Source: Chloroflexota bacterium (GTDB lineage: Bacteria > Chloroflexota > Dehalococcoidia > Dehalococcoidales > JACQON01). From it: a DNA stretch of 64,000 nt. The DNA lies in NCBI GenBank assembly GCA_016202545.1, contig JACQON010000028.1, positions 1 to 64,000 of the forward strand, written 5' to 3'. Made by a program: the position numbers and the translations under genes. This document shows, piece by piece, positions 1 through 6,656 of the stretch; position 1 is the stretch's first letter, and each line of letters starts with the position of its first letter. The notes beneath the pieces were generated by a model. The model was not told where the DNA came from. It worked only from the letters and a program-made list of their open reading frames with translations, and made no database searches.

Positions 1-41
1 ATTTCCCTCTTGGTGTGGCACTTCACGCAATATCCTTGCAT
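1..41 (-). CDS. DUF5679-like small Cys-rich protein, N-terminus only (runs off window start)
   Basis: Only the first 13 codons are visible. They read MQGYCVKCHTKRE and then leave the window. A strong ribosome binding site GGGAGGTG lies at 47-54 on the minus strand, six bases before the ATG. The CVKC pair followed by charged residues is the usual opening of the small DUF5679 zinc-ribbon proteins, whose role is unknown. The family call rests on this short stretch, so it is an inference. A sigma-70-like promoter (67-96) precedes it. Confidence 0.6.
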   Translation of the reverse strand, partial: MQGYCVKCHTKRE

Positions 42-66
42 CTGTTCACCTCCCTTCTGGGTGGGA

Positions 67-96
67 ACGATACACTATACCGACCAATTCTGTCAA
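67..96 (-). promoter_or_regulatory. promoter for the DUF5679-like gene
   Basis: On the minus strand TTGACA (91-96) and TATCGT (67-72) are separated by 18 bases, about 25 bases upstream of the start codon at 41. The -35 box is perfect and the -10 box is moderate. Confidence 0.45.
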
Positions 97-137
97 TAGC
101 GCGAGGAACTTGTTTTAGAGTACAATCGCTTGTTCTG

Positions 138-842
138 TTACTCTGATTTTATTTCGCGGTTGTTCCAGAGCCGGTCATACCACGAACGATGCTCATCGCC
201 AGCGATCTTACGATACTTGGCGGTGGTATTGAAACTGGCATGCCCCAGATGTTCCTGAAGCAATCTCAGACCATCGCCGGAGTCATCCAGCTTCATCGCG
301 TGGACACTGAAGGCGTCCCTAAGCCGATGTGGGCTTATGCCTCTTGATTTTCCGGTCTCCGGGTTTATTAGCCGTGGGATACCGGCTTTCAGCGCGCAGT
401 CTCTCACAATCTGCCAAGCGCGATGGCGGTTGATGGCGAAGACCGGGTGTAAATCATTACCTATCACTGAGTGATTCTCACTGAGGTACTGTCTTGCCAG
501 TTCAAGGGTATCTTGGTCGAGAGGCAATACACGCTGTCGCCTCAGCTTGTTCTCGCTACGGGTAGATTCGCTTATCTCTGCACCACACTCCGGACAGAAG
601 CGATGTCTTCGGGCTAATCGTGCCTTACACTTTAGACATGATAGGTGCGAACGTGTCTTCAGGTGCACGATGGTAATGGTCATCTGATCGAAATCGAGGT
701 CGCTCATTTTGATGGCTAAGGCTTCGGAGACACGGCAGACGAGATGGAAGAGCAGCCTGATAAGGAGCCGGTCGCGTAGACAGGTAGCCTGGCTTTCGAT
801 AAGCTCTACATCGCGGGGCTCAAGATAGGTCTTCATACTCAT
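138..842 (-). CDS. tyrosine recombinase/integrase with internal zinc ribbon
   Basis: A 234-residue site-specific recombinase reduced to the catalytic domain. The family's catalytic residues are visible: Arg37 in CRVSEAL, His172 and Arg175 in HRLR, His201 in LGHAS and the nucleophile Tyr210. Between the first Arg and the HxxR box sits an inserted CxxC...CxxC pair (Cys69, Cys72, Cys83, Cys86), which looks like a zinc ribbon. There is no N-terminal core-binding domain, and the length is well below the usual 300-400 residues, so DNA binding may rely on the zinc ribbon or on the HTH protein encoded just upstream, whose gene overlaps this one by 23 bases. It belongs to a mobile element that also holds a large serine recombinase. 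Whether it excises the element or acts on something else cannot be told from sequence. Confidence 0.85.
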   Translation of the reverse strand: MSMKTYLEPRDVELIESQATCLRDRLLIRLLFHLVCRVSEALAIKMSDLDFDQMTITIVHLKTRSHLSCLKCKARLARRHRFCPECGAEISESTRSENKLRRQRVLPLDQDTLELARQYLSENHSVIGNDLHPVFAINRHRAWQIVRDCALKAGIPRLINPETGKSRGISPHRLRDAFSVHAMKLDDSGDGLRLLQEHLGHASFNTTAKYRKIAGDEHRSWYDRLWNNREIKSE

Positions 843-1059
843 GCACTCCGTTACCCAGGGTACCGAGGCGGATGAGAGTCTTTCTCACCGAATTGAAGTG
901 GGGATTGGCGTGGTAGTCCTGTCTCAGGGTATTGGCAATAGCCCGATAACCGTAGCCGCGCCGGTACAGCTCAATAACAACCGGCTCCAGTTCCGTGGAG
1001 ATAGCCCGCGGCCTAACCGGTTTCCTGACCCTTTTAGGCCACTGGCCGATGTCTACCAT
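820..1059 (-). CDS. small helix-turn-helix protein, recombinase partner
   Basis: A 79-residue basic protein. Residues 28-60 (VVIELYRRGYGYRAIANTL onward) look like a helix-turn-helix of the kind that reads 'grow in number, choose by rule' in recombinase-associated and transposase-like proteins. The ATG has AGAGGAAAG just upstream, a good ribosome binding site. It overlaps the following tyrosine recombinase by 23 bases, and the preceding small ORF overlaps it by 7 bases, so the three are probably translated from one mRNA. A role as DNA-binding accessory (directionality factor or specificity subunit) for the truncated recombinase is an inference. Confidence 0.6.
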   Translation of the reverse strand: MVDIGQWPKRVRKPVRPRAISTELEPVVIELYRRGYGYRAIANTLRQDYHANPHFNSVRKTLIRLGTLGNGVHEYEDLS

Positions 1060-1283
1060 TCTTTCCTCTTCTTACCCCGTATTAAAATAGTTGTAGAATT
1101 CGTCAGAGGGGCATTTATAACCAACCCATTCTGTCTATTTCCACCACCTGCCGTCATTTCTTTGAGACGTTTGCGGGTGATGATCTTAGCCAGGATTCTC
1201 AAGCCTGGTATACAAAAATCAGGGGGGAAGGTCGTTCCCTGTTCTGGTACTTCCTCTTTCTTTATCTCATCAGACCGGCCCAC
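1053..1283 (-). CDS. small hypothetical protein of the mobile element
   Basis: A 76-residue ORF from a GTG start, ending inside the start of the HTH gene (7-base overlap). It is basic and has no recognisable domain. Support comes only from the tight translational overlap with its neighbour; no convincing ribosome binding site is seen at the GTG. It could be a chance ORF. Confidence 0.35.
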   Translation of the reverse strand: MGRSDEIKKEEVPEQGTTFPPDFCIPGLRILAKIITRKRLKEMTAGGGNRQNGLVINAPLTNSTTILIRGKKRKEW

Positions 1284-1326
1284 GTATTAATCTTAAGACG
1301 CTAGGCTGGCGTATGGCAAGACGACT

Positions 1327-1345
1327 AATATCATAGAATGATATT
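1327..1345. promoter_or_regulatory. operator-like palindrome at the -35 box
   Basis: AATATCAT-AGA-ATGATATT is a perfect 8 bp inverted repeat with a 3 bp spacer. Its last base is the first T of the TTGACA of the promoter for the 1418 gene, so a bound dimer would block that promoter. Confidence 0.5.
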
Positions 1346-1373
1346 TGACATTGACACTAGGATGCAGTATAAT
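1345..1373 (+). promoter_or_regulatory. consensus sigma-70 promoter of the HTH/serine recombinase operon
   Basis: TTGACA (1345-1350), 17-base spacer, TATAAT (1368-1373): both boxes are perfect. It is 44 bases upstream of the 1418 start codon, in an AT-rich stretch unlike the rest of the window. Confidence 0.8.
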
Positions 1374-1417
1374 ACAAAATGTATGATTGATATATAACCT
1401 CATAGTCAGGAGAGAAA

Positions 1418-2335
1418 ATGCCAAAGACATATTTACCCCATCAGAAGCAGAGATGGTTGCGGCTTTATGAAAGTGGTAAGAGCGAGAAACGGATTGCTAG
1501 CGATGCAAAGGTTGATTACAGGACGGTAAAGAAAGGAATCGAAGAAGCAAGGCGGGAAAGAAATGCAATGTCGGCTCAGATCGAACTGGTGAAAGAGGCT
1601 TTGAGCGACCATAAGGACCAGCTATTGCTCAAAGTAGATGAAATGGCTGCGACAGTGGTGATGCCTCCGGATACTCTGGAAATACGGAAAGATAATAACG
1701 GAAGCACGGCGCCCATCCCACTGACACGAGCAACGGTAAGGATTAACGAGAGTAGTATTTTGGTGATTGACGTACACGCAGAAGGAAAAGTTACATGGGA
1801 GTTACTTCAGGAGCACCTTAAACGCGACAAGATCTGGAAGAGCTACAAGGAATGGAAAGAGGTTGTTCTTACCTACATTAAGGCCGGAATCGATCTCAAG
1901 TCTGCGGCTGCCGCTCTCATTAAAGATAAAACAGGTCTTGAAATTGGCGATAAAACCACAGATAAAGATGAAACTAGCCGTGTATACTCTACTACTGTGC
2001 AGACCTTCTATGAAGTTGCGTCACGTCGGGCGCTGAAGAGGATTGATGGGACAAACCTGGAAGGACGCATGGTAGCATCACCTGATGGTTACGTGAGAAA
2101 TGGACCGGGAGGAACCGAGCTTGCATATTCGCCTCAAGAGGTGGGAAAATGCCGTGGAGGACTACTTTCAGCCCTGGAATCGCTGTATAGGTCCTCCGAG
2201 TTTGAGAGAGTGACGACATCATTCGATAGGCTTCAAGAAGTAACTGATAGAACCAGGCGTATTATTGATGAGATATCATTACTGCGTATGCTCCCCGGAA
2301 GTTGCCGGGTCTGCAGACGTTTGGGCATCAAATAG
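1418..2335 (+). CDS. HTH-containing protein upstream of the serine recombinase, function unknown
   Basis: A 305-residue soluble, charged protein starting at an ATG with AGGAGAG upstream. Residues about 8-45 (QKQRWLRLYESGKSEKRIA and the following TVKKGIEEA) resemble a homeodomain-like helix-turn-helix. The remainder, with a coiled-coil-like stretch at about 45-75, matches nothing I recognise. It ends 19 bases before the serine recombinase and shares its promoter, so it is part of the mobile element. A regulator or accessory factor of integration is likely, but this is inferred from position. Base composition is lower in GC than the chromosomal genes. Confidence 0.7.
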   Translation: MPKTYLPHQKQRWLRLYESGKSEKRIASDAKVDYRTVKKGIEEARRERNAMSAQIELVKEALSDHKDQLLLKVDEMAATVVMPPDTLEIRKDNNGSTAPIPLTRATVRINESSILVIDVHAEGKVTWELLQEHLKRDKIWKSYKEWKEVVLTYIKAGIDLKSAAAALIKDKTGLEIGDKTTDKDETSRVYSTTVQTFYEVASRRALKRIDGTNLEGRMVASPDGYVRNGPGGTELAYSPQEVGKCRGGLLSALESLYRSSEFERVTTSFDRLQEVTDRTRRIIDEISLLRMLPGSCRVCRRLGIK

Positions 2336-2354
2336 TGCGAAGGAGGAGGCTGAA

Positions 2355-3944
2355 ATGAAAGTAGCACTGTACGCCAGAGTATCCTCGGAAAAGCAGGACA
2401 CGGATTTATCCATATCCGCCCAGCTAAGAGCGCTGAGAGAGTATGCATTAAAAAACGGCTGCCAGGTAGTAAGAGAATTTGTTGATGAGGCCGAGACTGG
2501 AAGAACCACAGCTCGTCCGGCCTTCCGGGAAATGATTTCCCTGGCCAAGCGTCCGAATAAACCCTTTGAGCGGATACTTGTCTGGAAATACTCTCGATTT
2601 GCCCGCAGCCGTGAGGATTCCATCATCTACAAGGCGATGCTGAAGAAGGCCGGGGTAACAGTTGTCTCGATTAATGAACCCTTCGACGATACGCCGACCG
2701 GTAGGCTGCTTGAAGCCTTCATTGAAAGTCTGGATGAATTCTACTCGGATAACCTCGGGGAAGAGGTGACCAGAGGCATGAGGGAGAGCGCTGGCCGGGG
2801 CTTCTATCTGTCGAGCCGCCCACCCTACGGCTATCGGAAAGTAAGAGTCAGGGACGGTAGCAAAGAGCGGACACGACTGGAGCCAGATTCCAATCAAGCC
2901 GGCGTTGTTACTGCTATTTTTGACGGGATACTGAATGGCAGAGGTCCAATCGAGATAGTTCGTGAGCTAAACGCGAGTGGTGTTCCCGGCCCCAAAGGCA
3001 AGGGCTGGAGCAAGACCAGCGTATATGGCATATTGACCAATGAGATATATACCGGCGTCTTTGTCTGGGGTAGGAACAGCAAGCGCGGGCTGGAGCCGGT
3101 CCGCACCGAGAATGCCTGCCCTCCTCTGGTGGACAAAGAGACCTTCACCAGAGTCCAGAACCTGATGGAAGAACGATCTCCAGTAAGACAACATCCAAAG
3201 AGGGTCTCAAGCCCGTTTCTACTCAGCGGCTTAGCCCGCTGTGGTTACTGTGGTAAGGCTCTGATCGGTAAATATGCCAAGAGTGGCAAGTTTGCCTACT
3301 ATGTCTGCGGTACGCTCGACAAGAAAGGCAGCGGCTCATGTCAGGCCAGATACCTGAACACCAATCGGTTTGAAGCTCTGGTTATTGAGCGGATCAAGGA
3401 ACGCATCCTCACCAGAGGGAACTTGTTAGAGTTGGTTCGCATGGTCAGTGAAGAGATGGACTCGGCAACGAAGTCATATCAGGATGAACTTAACCTGATA
3501 TTCGGGGCGATAACAGACGTCAGTCATCGCCTGGAGCGGTTATATGATGCTATCGAAACAGGCAAGCTAAACCTTGATGATCTGGTACTGAGGATCCGTG
3601 AGCTGAGGAGTCGTCAGGAGCAGCTTCAGACGAAGAGAATTGAGATTGAAAACCAGATGTCCGACAGGAAAGTTGAGCTAGCCGACGCGGAGAGCATATC
3701 CGGCTATGTTGATGACCTCCGTGAGCTACTCAGAGAAGGCTCACTTACGGAAAGGAGAGCATTCGTTCGCAGCTTTGTGAGAGAGATAAAGGTGACCGGT
3801 AACGAAGTGATCTTGAATTACACAATGCCAGTATTACCGGACAACTTAACTATTGAGAAAGACGGAGTTCTACCTACTGTACGGTATGGTGGGCGGTACA
3901 GGACTCGAACCTGTGACCCCCTGCGTGTAAAGCAGGTGCTCTGA
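2355..3944 (+). CDS. large serine recombinase (integrase), C-terminus reads into tRNA-Val
   Basis: A 529-residue large serine recombinase that cuts and religates DNA through a phosphoserine link. The start is the ATG at 2355, with AGGAGGAGG eight bases upstream; the frame is open from 2265 but the extra residues are not conserved-looking. The resolvase domain opens with YARVSSEKQD and the catalytic Ser10, followed by DEAETGRT and RPAF. A recombinase domain follows (RPPYGYRK to about residue 270). A zinc ribbon comes next (CGYCGKAL...YVCG...C), then a coiled coil at about 365-450. The last residues (YRTRTCDPLRVKQVL) are translated from the antisense of a tRNA-Val gene and the stop lies inside it. 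The element therefore seems to have integrated at the tRNA 3' end, with the crossover rebuilding both the tRNA and the recombinase tail. Confidence 0.93.
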   Translation: MKVALYARVSSEKQDTDLSISAQLRALREYALKNGCQVVREFVDEAETGRTTARPAFREMISLAKRPNKPFERILVWKYSRFARSREDSIIYKAMLKKAGVTVVSINEPFDDTPTGRLLEAFIESLDEFYSDNLGEEVTRGMRESAGRGFYLSSRPPYGYRKVRVRDGSKERTRLEPDSNQAGVVTAIFDGILNGRGPIEIVRELNASGVPGPKGKGWSKTSVYGILTNEIYTGVFVWGRNSKRGLEPVRTENACPPLVDKETFTRVQNLMEERSPVRQHPKRVSSPFLLSGLARCGYCGKALIGKYAKSGKFAYYVCGTLDKKGSGSCQARYLNTNRFEALVIERIKERILTRGNLLELVRMVSEEMDSATKSYQDELNLIFGAITDVSHRLERLYDAIETGKLNLDDLVLRIRELRSRQEQLQTKRIEIENQMSDRKVELADAESISGYVDDLRELLREGSLTERRAFVRSFVREIKVTGNEVILNYTMPVLPDNLTIEKDGVLPTVRYGGRYRTRTCDPLRVKQVL

Positions 3945-3963
3945 CCAACTGAGCTAACCGCCC
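3887..3963 (-). tRNA. tRNA-Val (anticodon TAC)
   Basis: A full cloverleaf on the minus strand: acceptor GGGCGGT pairs with ACCGCCC, TTCGAGTCC T-loop region, anticodon stem CCTGC/GCAGG with loop TTTACAC. The 3' CCA is encoded (3887-3889) with discriminator A. It is the last of three tRNAs. Its 3' half overlaps the end of the serine recombinase ORF on the other strand, so it is the probable attachment site. Confidence 0.97.
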
Positions 3964-3967
3964 GCAG

Positions 3968-4044
3968 TGGCGCGCTTGGTGGGTCTCGAACCCACGACCT
4001 CAGCCTCCGCAGGGCTGCGCTCTATCCAACTGAGCTACAAGCGC
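3968..4044 (-). tRNA. tRNA-Arg (anticodon GCG)
   Basis: Acceptor GCGCTTG pairs with CAAGCGC, discriminator G, and CCA is encoded. The anticodon stem is CAGCC/GGCTG and the loop CTGCGGA gives anticodon GCG, which reads CGC. Most bacteria use ACG here, deaminated to ICG by TadA. This loop is the usual CTACGGA with A34 replaced by G, so it reads CGC, and CGU by wobble, without inosine. Confidence 0.95.
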
Positions 4045-4049
4045 CTTCA

Positions 4050-4135
4050 TGGTGCCGAAGGGGAGATTTGAACTCCCACGCCCTCTCGGACACTACGCCC
4101 TGAACGTAGCGCGTCTGCCATTCCGCCACTTCGGC
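4050..4135 (-). tRNA. tRNA-Leu (anticodon CAG)
   Basis: An 86-nt class II tRNA with a long variable arm. Acceptor GCCGAAG pairs with CTTCGGC, discriminator A, CCA encoded at 4050-4052. Anticodon stem CTACG/CGTAG with loop TTCAGGG gives CAG (CUG codons). It is the first gene of the Leu-Arg-Val tRNA operon; only 3-5 bases separate the three genes. Confidence 0.97.
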
Positions 4136-4189
4136 AAGGGAACCTCTGTTTCCTTCAGGTAGCTGACTTCCTCTCGCTACCGCAACGTA

Positions 4190-4218
4190 AGTTTAGCTTA
4201 TCTATAGGTGGCCGTCAA
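4190..4218 (-). promoter_or_regulatory. promoter of the tRNA operon
   Basis: On the minus strand TTGACG (4213-4218), 17 bases, TAAACT (4190-4195). It lies about 55 bases upstream of the tRNA-Leu 5' end. Confidence 0.55.
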
Positions 4219-4354
4219 CAATTTTCAATTCAAAGGTCGTTTGTATCGCTGGCGTCCTTCGGGTTCTTCATGCTGTGGCTGCGTCTCCCGGCTCATGCTG
4301 TCGGGTGGAAGGGCCGCGGTCTACTGGCGCCGCGTAGTCCCTTCGCGGCGTGGC

Positions 4355-4384
4355 TTGACAGCGGCGGCATGCTTAAATGATAAT
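4355..4384 (+). promoter_or_regulatory. promoter of the DUF2284 gene
   Basis: TTGACA (4355-4360), 18 bases, GATAAT (4379-4384), about 85 bases before the start codon at 4469. Confidence 0.55.
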
Positions 4385-4468
4385 TGGCCGTGAAAGCAGC
4401 GGTTGTGCTGTATGGTGTTTAGTGCTGGATATTCGGCATGATTTCTTCAGTGTGAGGAGGTGTCGCGT

Positions 4469-5107
4469 ATGGTTCGGAAAATCCAGGAAAGGATTCCCGA
4501 AGAGATGCTTCTGCAGGACCTGGAAAAGTACCGCCGGAGGGCAATCGAGCTGGGAGCAGCCGATGCCAGGGTTATCACCAGCGACATGGTGGTGATTGAT
4601 GAACGGGTGCGGGCAAAGTGCGCCTGGCCCAGGTGCAGCGAGTACGGGACCAACGCTAACTGCCCGCCTCATGTAATGGGCGTGGATGAGGTGAGGAAAA
4701 TAGTGGGACGGTTTCGATATGGCATCTTCACCAGGCTGGCGGTGGCGCCTGAAGAGCTGGCGGGACCTGAGGCGGAGAAGAAAAAGCTGTATACGCGCTC
4801 CAGCATAAAGAATCATGAGATTGTGGCCAAGATTGAGTCTGACGCTTTCTACGATGGCTACTACCTGGCGACGGGATTTGCCGGCGGGTCGTGCAACGTC
4901 TTCTGTCGGAACATGGAATGCAGCGCGCTCGTCCCCGGGCAGGGCTGCCGCCATTATCTCCGCGGTCGGCCCTCTATGGAAGGCGTGGGTATGGACGTCT
5001 TCATGATGGCGGCCAGGGTGGGGTGGGACATATATCCCATCGGGTACTCGATGCCGCCGGCAGAAGCGCCCTGCGGCTCAAAGCTGGGGCTGGTGCTGGT
5101 ACATTGA
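4469..5107 (+). CDS. DUF2284 predicted metal-binding protein
   Basis: A 212-residue cysteine-rich soluble protein. Cysteines cluster as CAWPRC then YGTNANCPPH near residues 51-68, and later SCNVFC, MEC and QGCRHYLRGRPSMEGVGMDV. The pattern 'C...C..YG.N.NCPPH' and 'RPSMEAxGMDV' is what I associate with the DUF2284 family, predicted to bind metal and common in anaerobes near corrinoid, one-carbon and methyltransfer genes. The biochemical role is unknown. The ATG at 4469 is chosen over the in-frame GTG at 4460 because the AGGAGG at 4455-4460 would overlap the GTG. It is probably transcribed alone, since the next gene has its own promoter. Confidence 0.85.
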   Translation: MVRKIQERIPEEMLLQDLEKYRRRAIELGAADARVITSDMVVIDERVRAKCAWPRCSEYGTNANCPPHVMGVDEVRKIVGRFRYGIFTRLAVAPEELAGPEAEKKKLYTRSSIKNHEIVAKIESDAFYDGYYLATGFAGGSCNVFCRNMECSALVPGQGCRHYLRGRPSMEGVGMDVFMMAARVGWDIYPIGYSMPPAEAPCGSKLGLVLVH

Positions 5108-5151
5108 GACACGGCCAGGCCGGGCTCTGCCCGAAGTCAGTTTGGCGGTTG

Positions 5152-5179
5152 TTGACGGCGACGGTACAAATGATATAAT
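5152..5179 (+). promoter_or_regulatory. promoter of the ubiD-ubiD-ubiX operon
   Basis: TTGACG (5152-5157), 16 bases, perfect TATAAT (5174-5179), with AAAGGAGATGAG as ribosome binding site before the ATG at 5216. Confidence 0.7.
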
Positions 5180-5215
5180 AATAGCAATGTTTTGAACCCA
5201 GAAAGGAGATGAGCG

Positions 5216-6628
5216 ATGCCATACAGGGATTTACGCGAGTTTCTGGCGCTACTGGAAAAGAAAGGTCTTCTGGCCAGGGTCAAGGCGGAGGTAGACCCGT
5301 CGTGGGAGATAAACGGCGTCTGCAAGAAGCTTATTGACGAGGGAGGCCCGGCGGTAATCTTTGAAAAGGTCAAAGGCCATAAAGTCCCTGTTTTAGCCAA
5401 CTTGATTGGCACGCTGGAGCGCCTGGCCCTGGCACTGGAGATGCCGGCTGACGACCGCAAAATAACCGAAGAATGGATTAAGAGGACGGAGCATCCTATC
5501 CCGCCTAAAATAGTCAAGGCTGGCCCGTGCAAGGAAAACATCGTGATGGGGGACAAGGTCGACCTCAACGCTATATTCCCTCCGGTTATCTGGCACAAGG
5601 GGGACGGTGGCCCTTATATCGGCACCCTGGGGCTTCAGGTGACTAAGGACCCTGAGCAGGGATGGCAAAATGTTGGCGTTTACCGGCAGATGGTCAGGAC
5701 GAAAAACGAGACCGGCCTGTATATGCCCGTCCCGCAGCACGGCGGCATACACCTTCAGAAGTGGGCGCGGATGTATCCCGGCAAGCCCATGCCGGTGGCG
5801 GTTGCCATTGGCACTGAACCGTGCTATCTGGCGACCGGTACGGCCAAGCTGAGGCACCCGCCGGGCGAGGAGGAGTACGCCGGTGCGCTGAGGAAGGAAC
5901 CGCTGGAACTGGTCAGGTGCGAGACCTGCGACCTGTATGTGCCAGCCACCTCGGAGATTGTGCTGGAAGGCGAGGTCTATCCCGACGAGCTGAAGCCTGA
6001 CGGCCCCTTCGGGGAATACACCGGCCATCAGGGTGAAGCGCAGATGTTCAACGTCTTTCGCCTCAAAGCTATCACTCATCGCAACAACCCCATATTCCAC
6101 GGGGAAAGGGAGGGGTATCCATCGGAGAGCATATACCTCTGGCTGAAGGGGATGGAGTACGTCTTATATCCTAAAGTCATGAAGCTCCCCGGAGTGGTGG
6201 ATGTTCACATCCCCCGCCACAGTTGCGGTTTCAAAGCGATTGTTTCCATGAAGAAGCTATGGCCGGGACACGTGAACGAGGTAATTCATGCCATCTGGGG
6301 AGATATCGACCTCGGGCACTTCTTCAGGTATGTTATCGTGGTTGATGACAATATAGACATCCGCGACCCGGACCGTGTTGGCTGGGCGGTAAGCAACTAC
6401 GTTCAACCGGACCGGGATATCATGATAGCGCCGCGGTGTATCATAGACGGGCTGGACCCGTCCATGCCGTACTCCAAACGTTTCACGACCGCCAAATGGG
6501 GCGTGGACGCCACCATGCCCACCGAGGAGTATGAGGCTGAGGGGACGCAAGCGCCACCCCTGTGCGATGACCCCGATATTAAAGCCAGGGTAGTGGCCCA
6601 GTGGCAGAAGTACGGCATAAAGCTATGA
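5216..6628 (+). CDS. UbiD-family prenylated-FMN decarboxylase, copy 1
   Basis: A 470-residue cytosolic UbiD-type (de)carboxylase, which uses prenylated FMN supplied by UbiX to remove or add a carboxyl group on aromatic or unsaturated acids. The order of family blocks is intact: YRDLREFLALLE at the N-terminus, PAVIFEKVKGHKVPV near 45, HKGDGGPYIGTLG near 125, VAIGTEPCYL near 200, the active-site block PDGPFGEYTG near 262, and FHGEREGYPSE near 295. In the active-site block the first acid is Asp where ferulate decarboxylase has Glu. A second homologue follows after 28 bases and UbiX after that. The substrate is not evident; quinone precursor, aromatic acid, or an isoprenoid-related acid are all possible given the isoprenoid genes downstream. 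Confidence 0.92.
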   Translation: MPYRDLREFLALLEKKGLLARVKAEVDPSWEINGVCKKLIDEGGPAVIFEKVKGHKVPVLANLIGTLERLALALEMPADDRKITEEWIKRTEHPIPPKIVKAGPCKENIVMGDKVDLNAIFPPVIWHKGDGGPYIGTLGLQVTKDPEQGWQNVGVYRQMVRTKNETGLYMPVPQHGGIHLQKWARMYPGKPMPVAVAIGTEPCYLATGTAKLRHPPGEEEYAGALRKEPLELVRCETCDLYVPATSEIVLEGEVYPDELKPDGPFGEYTGHQGEAQMFNVFRLKAITHRNNPIFHGEREGYPSESIYLWLKGMEYVLYPKVMKLPGVVDVHIPRHSCGFKAIVSMKKLWPGHVNEVIHAIWGDIDLGHFFRYVIVVDDNIDIRDPDRVGWAVSNYVQPDRDIMIAPRCIIDGLDPSMPYSKRFTTAKWGVDATMPTEEYEAEGTQAPPLCDDPDIKARVVAQWQKYGIKL

Positions 6629-6656
6629 GTCTTAGGCCAAAAAGGGGGAAGGGATA

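Larger units (their letters stand above)
4136..4468. other. intergenic region between tRNA operon and DUF2284 gene
   Basis: About 330 bases without a supported gene. It holds the two divergent promoters listed separately. The middle (4245-4360) is GC-rich with short complementary stretches. The 61-codon ORF starting at 4208 overlaps the tRNA promoter, has no ribosome binding site and no familiar motif. A small RNA is possible but I see no known family. Confidence 0.5.

Noticed and set aside
841-1290. 149-codon plus-strand ORF opposite the small HTH genes
   Set aside because: The minus-strand frames overlap each other like an operon and one has an HTH and a good ribosome binding site; the plus frame has neither.
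4208-4393. 61-codon ORF between the tRNAs and the DUF2284 gene
   Set aside because: It overlaps the tRNA promoter, has no ribosome binding site, and its sequence (many Arg, Cys, Ser) looks like translated GC-rich non-coding DNA.
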